The translations under genes and the position numbers were made by a program. From Halobacillus kuroshimensis DSM 18393 (lineage in GTDB: Bacteria > Bacillota > Bacilli > Bacillales > Halobacillaceae), in assembly GCF_000425705.1 (NCBI RefSeq), contig NZ_AUDY01000012.1, positions 1 through 64,000 of the forward strand: a stretch of 64,000 nt of DNA. The letters run 5' to 3'. The notes under the pieces are model-generated. The model did no database searches. It saw only the letters and a list, made by a program, of their open reading frames with translations, and was not told the DNA's origin. The stretch's first letter is position 1. Every line of letters begins with the position of its first letter. Shown piece by piece: positions 42,242 through 51,580 of the stretch.

Positions 42242-44131
42242 ATGACATATGATGCAGGGCATTATGATGTAATAGTAATTGGTGCCGGTCACGCGGGCGT
42301 AGAGGCAGGACTTGCAGCGGCGCGCCGCGGGGCGAAGACATTGATGCTGACCCTGAACCTCGACCTTGTCGCCTTTATGCCGTGTAACCCGTCCATCGGG
42401 GGTCCGGCTAAAGGGATCGTTGTCCGGGAAATTGATGCATTAGGAGGCGCGATGGGTAAGGTGATTGATAAGACCCACATCCAGATGCGTCTATTGAATA
42501 CGAGAAAAGGTCCGGCTGTACGTGCACTGCGTGCCCAGGCGGATAAGCCGCTTTATATTAAAGAAATGAAGCGTGTGCTTGAAAATCAGGAAAATCTGAC
42601 CCTGCGCCAGGCGATGGTGAAGCAGCTGCTCGTCGAAGACGATCAGGTGAAAGGCGTCGTCACGGAAACGAAGGCAGCCTATTATGCGCCGACGGTTATC
42701 GTAACGACCGGAACATTCATGCGTGGCCGCGTCATTATCGGAGATATTTCTTATGAAAGTGGACCGAACAACCAGCGTTCCACAGTTTCTCTTTCCGAAC
42801 AGCTGGAAGAGATGGGGATTGAGATGGTCCGCTTCAAGACTGGAACACCGATGCGCGTCAACAGCCATACCATTGATTATTCCAAAACGGAAATCCAGCC
42901 GGGGGAAGAAGAGCCTCGCTCCTTTTCCTATGAAACGACCGAATTCATTACGGATCAGATCCCTTGCTGGCTGACGTATACGAACGAAGACACCCACAAA
43001 ATCATCAATGATAACCTCGGTCTCTCAGCGATGTACTCCGGGGCGATCAAAGGGACTGGACCGCGCTACTGCCCGTCTATCGAGGATAAAATCGTCCGCT
43101 TCAATGATAAGCCGCGTCACCAGATTTTCCTTGAGCCGGAAGGTCGTGACACGGAGGAAGTGTACGTCCAGGGCTTGTCGACATCCCTGCCTGAATATGT
43201 CCAGAACGAAATGATGCGGACAGTGCCAGGTCTGGAAAACGCTGAAATCATGCGGGCCGGCTATGCGATCGAGTATGACTCCATCGTACCTACACAGCTG
43301 TGGCCGACACTTGAAACGAAGAAAATTGATGGTCTTTTCACAGCCGGTCAGCTGAATGGAACATCCGGCTATGAAGAAGCAGCGGGGCAGGGTCTGATGG
43401 CGGGAATCAACGCCGCTGCCAAAGCCCTTGATCTTGAGACACTGATTCTAGACCGTTCCCAGGGCTATATCGGTGTCATGATTGATGACCTTGTCACAAA
43501 AGGAACCGGCGAGCCGTATCGTCTTTTGACGTCCCGTGCCGAATTCCGTCTCATGCTGCGTCATGATAATGCGGACCTCCGCCTGACCGAAATCGGGTAT
43601 CAGCTCGGGTTGATTCCTGAGGACCGCTACAACCGTTTCCTTGAGAAGCAGCGTTTGATCGAAGATGAGAAAAAACGTCTCGATAAAGTGATTCTAAAGG
43701 AAACCGATGAGGTACAGGCCGTCATCGAAGAAGCGGGAGGCTCGAAATTGAAAGACGCCATCCGCGCGGTAGATCTTTTGAAACGTCCGGAAATGAATTA
43801 CAGTCACATTGAGCGCCTAAGTGCCAGTGAGATTCAACTGCCGGATGATGTCAAAGAGCAGGTTGAAATCCAAACGAAATATAACGGTTATATCAAGAAG
43901 GCGATCGAGCAGATTGACCGTATGAAGAAGATGGAAACGAAAAAAATTCCAGAGAACATCGATTACGATGCCATCCACGGTTTGGCTTCCGAAGCGCGTG
44001 ACCGTCTGAAAGCGGTCCGTCCACTTTCTGTCGGACAGGCTTCCCGTGTATCCGGTGTGAACCCGGCGGATGTTTCGATTCTGCTTGTGTATATTGAGCA
44101 GGGAAAAATCGCCCGAGTGTCTGGAGAATAA
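42242..44131 (+). CDS. mnmG: tRNA modification enzyme MnmG (GidA)
   Basis: 629 residues. FAD site [19 protein letters not shown] at the start; [13 protein letters not shown] and the conserved [16 protein letters not shown] [17 protein letters not shown]-terminal helical domain for MnmE. Normal length. AGGAGAGA precedes the ATG; 59 bases after mnmE and 17 before rsmG, one operon. Confidence 0.98.
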   Translation: MTYDAGHYDVIVIGAGHAGVEAGLAAARRGAKTLMLTLNLDLVAFMPCNPSIGGPAKGIVVREIDALGGAMGKVIDKTHIQMRLLNTRKGPAVRALRAQADKPLYIKEMKRVLENQENLTLRQAMVKQLLVEDDQVKGVVTETKAAYYAPTVIVTTGTFMRGRVIIGDISYESGPNNQRSTVSLSEQLEEMGIEMVRFKTGTPMRVNSHTIDYSKTEIQPGEEEPRSFSYETTEFITDQIPCWLTYTNEDTHKIINDNLGLSAMYSGAIKGTGPRYCPSIEDKIVRFNDKPRHQIFLEPEGRDTEEVYVQGLSTSLPEYVQNEMMRTVPGLENAEIMRAGYAIEYDSIVPTQLWPTLETKKIDGLFTAGQLNGTSGYEEAAGQGLMAGINAAAKALDLETLILDRSQGYIGVMIDDLVTKGTGEPYRLLTSRAEFRLMLRHDNADLRLTEIGYQLGLIPEDRYNRFLEKQRLIEDEKKRLDKVILKETDEVQAVIEEAGGSKLKDAIRAVDLLKRPEMNYSHIERLSASEIQLPDDVKEQVEIQTKYNGYIKKAIEQIDRMKKMETKKIPENIDYDAIHGLASEARDRLKAVRPLSVGQASRVSGVNPADVSILLVYIEQGKIARVSGE

Positions 44132-44148
44132 CTCGAAAGGATGGGTTT

Positions 44149-44865
44149 ATGGATACGAATACCTTTCTGAACGCTTTAAAAGAACAAGGCATTGAACTAA
44201 ATGAACAGCAGCAGCACCAGTTTCAGCGTTATTTCGAAATTCTCGTCGAGTGGAACGAAAAAATGAACCTGACCGCCATTACCGATCAGGAAGGCGTGTA
44301 TTTAAAACATTTTTATGATTCTTTGACAGCGGCTTTTTACTATGATTTTTCCGAACCCCTCCGTATCTGTGATGTCGGAGCGGGGGCTGGTTTCCCTAGT
44401 CTGCCGCTGAAAATCGTCTTCCCGCATCTGAAGGTGACGATTGTCGATTCGTTGAAGAAACGGATCACGTTCCTGAACCACTTAGCCCACGAATTGGAGC
44501 TGGATGATGTCGCTTTTTACCATGATCGTGCCGAAAACTTCGGGAAAAACACGAGCTTTCGGGAAAGCTATGACCTGGTGATGGCCCGTGCCGTCGCCCG
44601 GATGTCCGTCCTGAGTGAGCTTTGTCTGCCGTTGACGCAGAAGGGCGGCCGCTTCATGGCTATGAAGGGACCGAACCTGAGGGACGAAATGGAAGAGGCC
44701 GAGATCGCTATTCAAACGGTCGGAGGCGAAGTGAAGGATATCTACACGTTCGAGCTTCCGGAAGAGGGCAGTGAACGGAACATTGCCATCGTTGAAAAAC
44801 GGCGGAAAACACCGAAAAAATACCCGCGTAAAGCGGGCACACCGAATAAAACACCGATTCAATAA
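44149..44865 (+). CDS. rsmG: 16S rRNA m7G527 methyltransferase RsmG
   Basis: 238 residues. SAM-binding motif [18 protein letters not shown] (about 74-91) and [11 protein letters not shown]; basic C-terminal tail. Methylates G527 of 16S rRNA; loss gives low-level streptomycin resistance in other species. Last gene of the mnmE-mnmG-rsmG operon, ended by a hairpin. Confidence 0.97.
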   Translation: MDTNTFLNALKEQGIELNEQQQHQFQRYFEILVEWNEKMNLTAITDQEGVYLKHFYDSLTAAFYYDFSEPLRICDVGAGAGFPSLPLKIVFPHLKVTIVDSLKKRITFLNHLAHELELDDVAFYHDRAENFGKNTSFRESYDLVMARAVARMSVLSELCLPLTQKGGRFMAMKGPNLRDEMEEAEIAIQTVGGEVKDIYTFELPEEGSERNIAIVEKRRKTPKKYPRKAGTPNKTPIQ

Positions 44866-44870
44866 CATCA

Positions 44871-44908
44871 AGCCACTCTATCATAGACCGATAGGGTGGC
44901 TTTTTTCA
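44871..44908 (+). terminator. Terminator after rsmG
   Basis: GCCACTCTATC / GATAGGGTGGC with a seven-base loop and six T. Confidence 0.88.
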
Positions 44909-44920
44909 GGAGGACTCTTG

Positions 44921-45412
44921 ATGAAAATTGTCGTGCTGTCAGATACGCATATGCCGAAAAAAGCGTCCCGTCTGCCTGATCGTCTGGTGTCTGCGTTACA
45001 AGAAGCGGACCAGATCATTCATGCCGGTGACTGGCAGACGCCGGACGTTTTTGAAGAACTGAGCCGCTTTGCTCCTGTCACAGGCGTGTATGGCAACGTT
45101 GATGGTGAGGACATGAAAGAGATCGTGCCCAAACGACAGCTCGTAACGTGGGCCGGGTATTCCATCGGCGTCGTCCACGGTCACGGGGAAAAGAAAACGA
45201 CGGAAAAGCGGGCGGTGGAAGCTTTCCAGGAGCATCCCCCGGACCTTATTATTTACGGCCACTCCCACATTCCTGTTCTCCGTTACTTTAAAAAGACGCT
45301 GCTGTTCAATCCGGGATCCGTTACGGACAAACGCCGGCTTCCTTTCTATTCTTTCGGTATGCTTACCCTTGGGGAGGAGGGCATCCATGCGGAGCATATC
45401 TTTTTCCACTAG
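44921..45412 (+). CDS. YfcE/MJ0936-type metallophosphoesterase
   Basis: 163 residues from the ATG at 44921 (CAGGAGGAC upstream), after the rsmG terminator; the reading frame is open further back, but that part is within rsmG. Metal motifs in order: LSDTHMPKK, HAGDW, YGNVDGED, VHGHGE and YGHSHIP. Family members cleave phosphodiesters with manganese; true substrate unknown. Its stop codon overlaps that of the convergent nei-like gene within CTAG. Confidence 0.88.
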   Translation: MKIVVLSDTHMPKKASRLPDRLVSALQEADQIIHAGDWQTPDVFEELSRFAPVTGVYGNVDGEDMKEIVPKRQLVTWAGYSIGVVHGHGEKKTTEKRAVEAFQEHPPDLIIYGHSHIPVLRYFKKTLLFNPGSVTDKRRLPFYSFGMLTLGEEGIHAEHIFFH

Positions 45413-46239
45413 CGTTCCGGATGTTTCTGACACGTCGGACAATAATAGAGCCGTCGGGAAGCTGCCTGGATCTTCTCGATTTCTGTACCGTCGATCCGAC
45501 AGGGCTGACCTGCCCGGCTGAACACCCAGTGACGGTAGTCCCGGCGCTTGACGCCCTGTTTTTTCAACTGACCGGCCAGTTCCAAATCATTCGTAATGCC
45601 CTGATGGCGGTATGACTGCCACGTCAGATCGATCGATGCGTCGGCGGCTTTCCGGAGCTGTTCCTCTGAACAATCAGAAGGGCGGGCGAAAGGGGAGATG
45701 CCGGCCTTGAATAGAATTTCACTGCGCAGATAGTTGCCGATTCCGGCGATAAACGACTGATCGAGCAGCAGGGATGTCCATTTGCGGTTCCGGAACCTTC
45801 TGCTGATGAAGCGTTCGAACAGATCTTCTGCTGTTACCGGTTCACTGAGCAGGTCAGGCCCTGTCTTCTGGATAAACGGGTGATCCTCTGCTTCCTCTGT
45901 GCGGAGCACTTCAATATCCGAAGAACTGTATAGCAGGGCGGACTTTTTTTCATTGTGCAGCGCAAGGCGGAGCTGGCGGTTGGTGTCCGGGTAGTTATAG
46001 GTGTTCCGGATCATCCATTTGCCGTACAGCTGATTGTGCGAATAAATCGTGTAGCCCCTTTGGAAGCGGATGAGCATCGCTTTTCCCTTCGTATCCACTT
46101 TCTCAACGACATCCCCCTGTAAAATCTCCTCATACTCCTGTAACCGCTCAAAGGCGAAAAAAAGGTCGAGCACGGCCCGACCTTTGAGTGCTTTTTCTAC
46201 TTGATCCGCAGCACGGCGGATTTCCGGTCCTTCCGGCAT
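45409..46239 (-). CDS. nei: Nei/Fpg-type DNA glycosylase, zinc ligand altered
   Basis: 276 residues from the ATG at 46239 (MPEGPEIRRAADQVEKAL): Pro2 and Glu3 catalytic, Lys near 52 in DTKGKAML, H2TH near residues 165-185 (QSFIAGIGNYLRSEILF). The N-terminus looks like endonuclease VIII. In the C-terminal zinc finger the first pair reads CRID where E. coli Nei has CERC, so one of four Cys is an Asp, while CPTC is intact. Would remove oxidised bases. Downstream of the SDR gene by 17 bases on the same strand. Confidence 0.9.
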   Translation of the reverse strand: MPEGPEIRRAADQVEKALKGRAVLDLFFAFERLQEYEEILQGDVVEKVDTKGKAMLIRFQRGYTIYSHNQLYGKWMIRNTYNYPDTNRQLRLALHNEKKSALLYSSSDIEVLRTEEAEDHPFIQKTGPDLLSEPVTAEDLFERFISRRFRNRKWTSLLLDQSFIAGIGNYLRSEILFKAGISPFARPSDCSEEQLRKAADASIDLTWQSYRHQGITNDLELAGQLKKQGVKRRDYRHWVFSRAGQPCRIDGTEIEKIQAASRRLYYCPTCQKHPER

Positions 46240-46255
46240 AGGTCTCTTCCTCTCC

Positions 46256-47125
46256 TCAGCTTGACGTGAACATGCCACCGTTGATATGGATGAACTGTCC
46301 AGTGATATACGTGGAGTCATCAGAGGCCAGCAGCACATAGCTTCCGACGTGCTCCACCGGCTGCCCCGGGCGTCCCATCGGTGTGTTTGTACCGAATTGT
46401 TCCACTTTATCCTCAGAGAAGGTGGATGGGATGAGCGGTGTCCAGATCGGCCCCGGCGCAATCCCGTTGACACGAATGCCTTTGTCTACAAGCTGTTTCG
46501 CCATAGAACGGGTGAACGCAACGACGGCCCCTTTCGTAGCGGTATAGTCCACAAGATCGGGGTTCCCGACATAAGGGTTGACGGAAGCTGTATTGATGAT
46601 GGAGCTTCCCTGCTTCAAATGAGGCAGCGCAGCTTTCGTCATATGGAAGACCGAATAGATGTTGGTTTTGAATGTAGACTCCAGCTGTTCTGTTGAAATG
46701 TTCAGCAGGTCGTCAGTCGGGTGCTGTTCGGCTGCGTTGTTCACAAGAATATCAAGCTTTCCGAGTTCCTTGACCGTTCGTTCCACCGCTTCCTGACAGA
46801 CGGATTCCTCACCGACGTCCCCGGCAATCAAGATGGCCCGGCGTCCTTCGGCTTCGACCTGTTTTTTCGTATATTCGGCATCTTCATGCTCTTCTAAGTA
46901 GGAGATGGCTACGTCCGCGCCTTCCTTGGCGTATCCAATCGCGACGGAACGGCCGATGCCGCTGTCGCCGCCTGTAATCAATGCCACTTTCCCCTGCAGC
47001 TTATTTCCGCTTTTGTAATCGTCATCCGCCTGCAGAGGAGATGGGTTCATCGCTCCCTCTGTACCTGGTTGACGCTCCTGCTCCTGACCCGGCTGGCCTT
47101 GTGTTTGACGTTCTTGTCGATTCAT
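46256..47125 (-). CDS. Short-chain dehydrogenase (general stress type)
   Basis: 289 residues from the ATG at 47125 (GGAGGAGGAATT upstream). A Gln/Arg-rich leader (MNRQERQTQGQPGQEQERQP), then Rossmann GGDSGIGRSVAIGYA, NNAAEQHPT and catalytic Tyr-Lys in YTATKGAVVAF. Same layout as B. subtilis stress proteins of the GsiB-era SDR group (YdaD/YhxC/YhxD) often annotated glucose dehydrogenase-like. Substrate unknown. A downstream Nei gene follows within 17 bases. Confidence 0.88.
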   Translation of the reverse strand: MNRQERQTQGQPGQEQERQPGTEGAMNPSPLQADDDYKSGNKLQGKVALITGGDSGIGRSVAIGYAKEGADVAISYLEEHEDAEYTKKQVEAEGRRAILIAGDVGEESVCQEAVERTVKELGKLDILVNNAAEQHPTDDLLNISTEQLESTFKTNIYSVFHMTKAALPHLKQGSSIINTASVNPYVGNPDLVDYTATKGAVVAFTRSMAKQLVDKGIRVNGIAPGPIWTPLIPSTFSEDKVEQFGTNTPMGRPGQPVEHVGSYVLLASDDSTYITGQFIHINGGMFTSS

Positions 47126-47200
47126 TTCAATTCCTCCTCCAACTTGTTTTAGTGTGCTCATTCCACCATCATGGAATGTTCAAACAAGCCGGGAGCATAT

Positions 47201-47668
47201 TCAGGAGGAATGATCGGCGTAGCGGAGAAGGAGTGTCCTCAGGATCAAACCGCTTCCAATCCCGGGAATAAGAAAGAGTATCGGAAGCCAGATGGGGCCG
47301 ATCAATACACCAAACAAACGAAGAGTGGATGAAAAAATCAATCCCACCGTAACGAAATAGGCAGAAAAAGCAAACGGAAGAAACGAATAGGCCGGAACCT
47401 TTCCATCGGCATGGGCGTAGGCATCCCATACGGCAAACATATAAATACACGGGTAAAACATCAGCCACTGGTAATGGGTCACATCGACCGCCTTGGCGAT
47501 ATCTCCGTGAAAGCTGTGAATGATGGCCATATTGAAGCGGCTGTTGTAGTTCAAAATCACTTCAATGATGATAAAGGAGAGCCCTTTGATAAAATGTCCG
47601 TTCAAGATCTGTCCAAACCCCGGGAACGCAATGCTCCATAGTATAATTTCCAATCGTTTTTCCTTCAT
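47201..47668 (-). CDS. Small multi-pass membrane protein
   Basis: 155 residues starting MKEKRLEIILWSIAFPGFGQ behind GAAGAGGAA. About four membrane segments; the AFPGFGQILNGHFIKGL turn looks like a TM2-type motif. Family not certain and function unknown. It is 22 bases after the DUF3231 gene and so the last of a three-gene operon with two membrane proteins around it. Confidence 0.75.
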   Translation of the reverse strand: MKEKRLEIILWSIAFPGFGQILNGHFIKGLSFIIIEVILNYNSRFNMAIIHSFHGDIAKAVDVTHYQWLMFYPCIYMFAVWDAYAHADGKVPAYSFLPFAFSAYFVTVGLIFSSTLRLFGVLIGPIWLPILFLIPGIGSGLILRTLLLRYADHSS

Positions 47669-47690
47669 GTCTATTCCTCTTCCGCTGAGT

Positions 47691-48677
47691 TTATTGGATG
47701 AGTCTCTGTCGGTCCGGTGCCTGCGGGGGCTCTTCAAACCAGCCGTTCTCAATCATAATATCAAGCCCGTCTTTCCCGTAGACGGCCGCCTGCAGCATGA
47801 GCTTGTGGTAGTGGTAGACGATGTCGTAGCGCAGACTGACCGCTGCACCGTTGACGTAGTTCCCCTGCCCGGCGGATATGAGGACGCTGATCATATACAT
47901 CATGAGCCGGTCGGAAAATACCGGATCAGTACTTGTAGTCAATAAACTCGCAGATGTCATGGGAACGGTGATTCCGGAGTTCTCAAGGATATCGGAAAGG
48001 CAGATGCGGTGATCGATGGAAATGCGTTTTCCACGCCTCATGTACTTTTTCACGGTTTTATTTTTGCTGGTCTGACCGAAGGCTTGACAGACCACTTCCC
48101 CGAGCGCATTGTTTTTAACATTTTCATAAATATGAGTGATCTCGATCGTATTCAGGGACCGCTTGTGAAACGGATGGTAGTAGGCTTTGCTTTCGATGTA
48201 TTCCGTCTCATTCAGAACTTCGATTTGAGGAGCTCTCGTATAGATCCCTTTTTCAAGTGCCGCACGCACACTTAGATTGTAGAGCTTATCCTGCTGATCG
48301 ATACGGTCGGTAAAAAAAGCGCGGACATCACTATTCGCAGAAGCCCCAAGGGAGTAGCCGTCCGAGGTTAACCCGACCTTCCCCATATGCTCTAAGAACG
48401 ACAAAATAAAGGCATCCGTAAACAATTTCTTCGCCCGTGGGTTTAAATCTTCGAGAGAAAAGCCGTTGGGGACAGGGAGACAGGCTTCCTGAAAAAATGC
48501 CCTGCACGTGTCGATCCCCTTGTCCGCCAGATCCCTCGACAGCTGGATCAACGGTTTTACCTTCTCATCCTCACATGTATTTTTTAAGTATTCGAGTACT
48601 GGGACGGCCATACTGTTCTGAATGTACTGCGTCCACAGCAGCCCGATTTCATTGGCTGTTAGTTTCTTCTCCGGCAT
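47691..48677 (-). CDS. DUF3231 family protein (two-repeat, ferritin-like)
   Basis: 328 residues from the ATG at 48677 (CAGGAGGG upstream). The two halves align: LTANEIGLLWTQYIQNSMAV near the N-terminus and TIEITHIYENVKNNALGEVV near residue 165, each followed by a basic or acidic helix and a D-x-G type turn. DUF3231 proteins are Bacillales-specific and resemble CotF-like helical bundles; some are linked with spores. No role known. Start overlaps the preceding small membrane gene by 29 bases. Confidence 0.82.
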   Translation of the reverse strand: MPEKKLTANEIGLLWTQYIQNSMAVPVLEYLKNTCEDEKVKPLIQLSRDLADKGIDTCRAFFQEACLPVPNGFSLEDLNPRAKKLFTDAFILSFLEHMGKVGLTSDGYSLGASANSDVRAFFTDRIDQQDKLYNLSVRAALEKGIYTRAPQIEVLNETEYIESKAYYHPFHKRSLNTIEITHIYENVKNNALGEVVCQAFGQTSKNKTVKKYMRRGKRISIDHRICLSDILENSGITVPMTSASLLTTSTDPVFSDRLMMYMISVLISAGQGNYVNGAAVSLRYDIVYHYHKLMLQAAVYGKDGLDIMIENGWFEEPPQAPDRQRLIQ

Positions 48678-48855
48678 TGCGTTTTCCCTCCTGCGTATCT
48701 TTATCTTCATGGCGGTAAAGAAGGAGCCATGGTAGGAATATGAAATTCACTAGAAATCCATAGATCAACATTTTGGCGAGCCAGTCGACTACAAACAGTG
48801 TCGAAACAAAGATGCAGACGATGAAAAACAACGGGGAAAGATAGGCATAAATCAT
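48649..48855 (-). CDS. Small two-pass membrane protein
   Basis: 68 residues, MIYAYLSPLFFIVCIFVSTL, two hydrophobic helices (about 3-22 and 28-47), then a highly charged tail. AAGGAGGGCGCGAC directly precedes the ATG. Not a recognised family. First gene of the run with DUF3231 and the TM2-like protein; its tail codons overlap the DUF3231 start, which suggests coupled translation. Confidence 0.7.
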   Translation of the reverse strand: MIYAYLSPLFFIVCIFVSTLFVVDWLAKMLIYGFLVNFIFLPWLLLYRHEDKDTQEGKRNAGEETNSQ

Positions 48856-48892
48856 GTCGCGCCCTCCTTAATCCCTCTTATCCTGTCCCCGT

Positions 48893-48923
48893 GAGTATAA
48901 ATTATTACGAGATGCGGATGATA
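48893..48923 (+). promoter_or_regulatory. Candidate forespore (sigmaG-like) promoter of gerK operon
   Basis: GAGTATA (48893-48899), 17 bases, GATGATA (48917-48923), near the sigmaG consensus of TGAATA and CATACTA with one or two differences in each part. Germination receptors are sigmaG genes in Bacillus. Confidence 0.4.
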
Positions 48924-48960
48924 AGAGAGAAGAAGTCAGACTTAATGTAAGGAGCTCATC

Positions 48961-50472
48961 ATGTGGAAATGGATGCGGAAAAATAAAAAAAAGCAGGGCG
49001 GGCAGAAGCCGTCGTATAACCAGAGCGATACGCTGCCTGAATTTATTGAAGTGCTGGGTCATTCCGAGGATTTCATTCAATTTGAACTCGACGGAATGAC
49101 CCGATGTACCGTTTCCTACTTGAAGACGATGAGCGATTCGAAAATTTTGAACCGTTCTGTGCTCACCACATTGAACAGTCATGCGCTGCACGGATTGAAG
49201 GAAATCAAAGAGACGATTCCTGTTGAGAACGTCCTGATTACCGATGATTTGAAAGTGATCCAGACGAAAGTCATGTTCGGTTACATTATGATCCAAGTGA
49301 AATCCTCTATGGAGCAGGTGCTCCTCGTTCCGGCGGTTTCCTTGGAATCGAGAGATGTGAGCATACCGGAAGTCGAATTCAGTGTTGTCGGGCCGAAGGA
49401 AGCGTTTGTGGAAACGATCAATACCAACATCAATCTGATCCGTAAACGTCTGCCGCTTCCGCAGCTGACCGTGAAAGAACTGCAGGTCGGCAAAATGACG
49501 AGCACCCGGACCGCTGTCGTTTACGTGGACGGGATAGCGGATCAGGATAACGTTGATACCGTCACACAAAGACTCCAGGATATCGAGTATGACCAGTTGA
49601 TCGACAGCTCGTTTATTACACAGATGATTGCTGATAACGCCCACTCCCCCTTCCCGCAGCTGCTTGATACAGAAAGACCGGACAGGGTCGTCTCAAGCCT
49701 CGTTGAAGGAAAAGTAGCCATTTTGGTCGATGGATCGCCTCACGCACTCACGTGTCCGACAACGGTCGTCGAGTTTTTCGGGGCCTCGGATGATTACTTT
49801 CTACCGTGGCATCTGGCTTCTGTGTTCCGGCTGATCCGCTTATTTGCCGTTATCTTTTCCGTTCTCAGCACACCTTTATATGTCGCCGTTCTGACGTATC
49901 ATTTCGAGATGATCCCCCCTGAATTGATGGCTACCATTGTTTCGTCAAGGTCCGACATCCCTTTTCCGCCGATCCTTGAAGTGATTATCCTTGAATTGAC
50001 GATTGAGCTCCTCCGGGAAGCGGGAGCACGGCTTCCGACGAAAATCGGCCAGACCATCGGTATCGTAGGCGGTATCGTGATCGGGACCGCAGCTGTTGAT
50101 GCCGGATTGACGAGTAATGTGCTCCTGATCATTGTGGCACTCAGCGCGCTTGCTTCCTTTACGACGCCGGTCTATCAAATTGGTAACACGATCCGGCTGA
50201 TCCGCTTTCCGTTTTTGATTGGCGCCCAGCTCTGGGGACTCGTCGGGGTGTCGATGTGTATGGTTTTCTTTATCGGCCATTTGATCAAGCTCCAGTCTAT
50301 CGGCCGTCCATTTTTTGAACCGTTGTATCCGCTCCGGTTCAAAGATTTGAAAGATGCCTTTATCCGCCTGCCTTTTACCAAACAGGTGGATCGTCCGGTG
50401 CTGATGAGGTCCGAAGATCCAAAGCGTATGAATGAAGACAGGGCGAAAGCAAAGAGGGATATTGATGAATAA
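48961..50472 (+). CDS. gerKA: Spore germinant receptor A subunit
   Basis: 503 residues. Basic N-terminal tail, two soluble N-terminal domains, then five to six membrane segments (from about residue 295, LASVFRLIRLFAVIFSVLST) and the conserved GerA stretch EVIILELTIELLREAGARLP. GerA-type subunit of an inner-membrane nutrient receptor. AAGGAG precedes the ATG. First of the A-B-C operon with eight-base overlap to the B gene. The K-type name is by likeness only; GerA, GerB or GerK cannot be told apart. Confidence 0.93.
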   Translation: MWKWMRKNKKKQGGQKPSYNQSDTLPEFIEVLGHSEDFIQFELDGMTRCTVSYLKTMSDSKILNRSVLTTLNSHALHGLKEIKETIPVENVLITDDLKVIQTKVMFGYIMIQVKSSMEQVLLVPAVSLESRDVSIPEVEFSVVGPKEAFVETINTNINLIRKRLPLPQLTVKELQVGKMTSTRTAVVYVDGIADQDNVDTVTQRLQDIEYDQLIDSSFITQMIADNAHSPFPQLLDTERPDRVVSSLVEGKVAILVDGSPHALTCPTTVVEFFGASDDYFLPWHLASVFRLIRLFAVIFSVLSTPLYVAVLTYHFEMIPPELMATIVSSRSDIPFPPILEVIILELTIELLREAGARLPTKIGQTIGIVGGIVIGTAAVDAGLTSNVLLIIVALSALASFTTPVYQIGNTIRLIRFPFLIGAQLWGLVGVSMCMVFFIGHLIKLQSIGRPFFEPLYPLRFKDLKDAFIRLPFTKQVDRPVLMRSEDPKRMNEDRAKAKRDIDE

Positions 50473-51580
50473 ATTAAATGAAAACCAAGGATTGAACATA
50501 TCGGAAAACTATTTGGTGAGCCCCTTTTATGTCTTTTTCATCATCTTTACGATGCAGGTGGGAATCGGAATTCTCGGGTTTGAGCGGTACTTAGTGGAAA
50601 AAGCCGGGTTTGATGCCTGGATATCTGTACTGACTGCAGGCGTATTCCTTCATATCCTCGTTTGGATCATGTACCGTCTCCTACAAAATGGAGGCGGAGA
50701 TATCGTCCATATCCATAAGCAGGTGTTCGGGAAATATATCGGCGGTTTTCTAAGTCTCCTGTTTGCTGCCTACGCGCTGCTGTTGTCATTTGATGTCATG
50801 ATTACGTTTATTGAAGTGATCAAGGTGTGGATGTTCCCCGGGCTGCAGGTCTGGATTTTTTCTTTTGTCATGATCGGTCTCGTCTACTACATCGTTTCCG
50901 GCGGGTTCCGGGTGATTACCGGGATTGCACTCATCAGCGTCGTGATCGGGCTGCCGATCCTGCTGCTGAAATTCTTCCCGATTCAGGCGGGGCACACGAT
51001 GAACATTTATCCGAATATCAACCACAGTCCCGGTCAGATTCTTGCCGCAGCAAAGCAGAGTGCGCTCAGCTTTCTGGGCCTTGAATTTCTACTGATCTTC
51101 TACCCCTTTATCAAAAATCCGGATAAATCAAAAAAATGGGCACACTTCGCCGTGTTTTACACGACGATGCTTTACTTCATCAGTGTCCTCGTCACGTTTG
51201 TCTACTTTAGTGAGGAACAGTTGAAGCAGGTCGTATGGGGAACGATTTCGACATGGAAGATTGTCGAATTTCCTTTTATCGAACGTTTTGAATATGTAGG
51301 GATCGCGATGTGGCTGTATGTCATTCTGCCCAACATCTGCATCGGCATCTGGGGGGCGACGCGTGTAATGAAAAGAATCTTCCCTGTGAAGCAGATTCAC
51401 TTTTTAAGAGTCGTCTGCATCTCCCTGTTCTTCCCCGTCGCTTTAGTAGCAGGCCGCGATCCGATCAATGCCATTAACAATTTCGCCGGCACGGTCGGTT
51501 ATTACGTTCTGCTTTACATCCCGGTTCTTCTTCTATTAAAAATGATCTCGGATAAAGTGAGGAAGCGATATGAAAATTAA
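50465..51580 (+). CDS. gerKB: Spore germinant receptor B subunit
   Basis: 371 residues, ten membrane segments of the amino acid/polyamine transporter fold typical of GerB-type subunits (FYVFFIIFTMQVGIGILGFE, LPILLLKFFPI). Thought to bind the germinant within the membrane. Start ATG at 50465 overlaps the A gene. Confidence 0.92.
   Translation: MNKLNENQGLNISENYLVSPFYVFFIIFTMQVGIGILGFERYLVEKAGFDAWISVLTAGVFLHILVWIMYRLLQNGGGDIVHIHKQVFGKYIGGFLSLLFAAYALLLSFDVMITFIEVIKVWMFPGLQVWIFSFVMIGLVYYIVSGGFRVITGIALISVVIGLPILLLKFFPIQAGHTMNIYPNINHSPGQILAAAKQSALSFLGLEFLLIFYPFIKNPDKSKKWAHFAVFYTTMLYFISVLVTFVYFSEEQLKQVVWGTISTWKIVEFPFIERFEYVGIAMWLYVILPNICIGIWGATRVMKRIFPVKQIHFLRVVCISLFFPVALVAGRDPINAINNFAGTVGYYVLLYIPVLLLLKMISDKVRKRYEN

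Noticed and set aside
45409-46473. Longer N-terminus for the Nei-like protein
   Set aside because: The catalytic Pro must be residue 2 (MPEGPE at 46239); the extra codons lie within the SDR gene in another frame.
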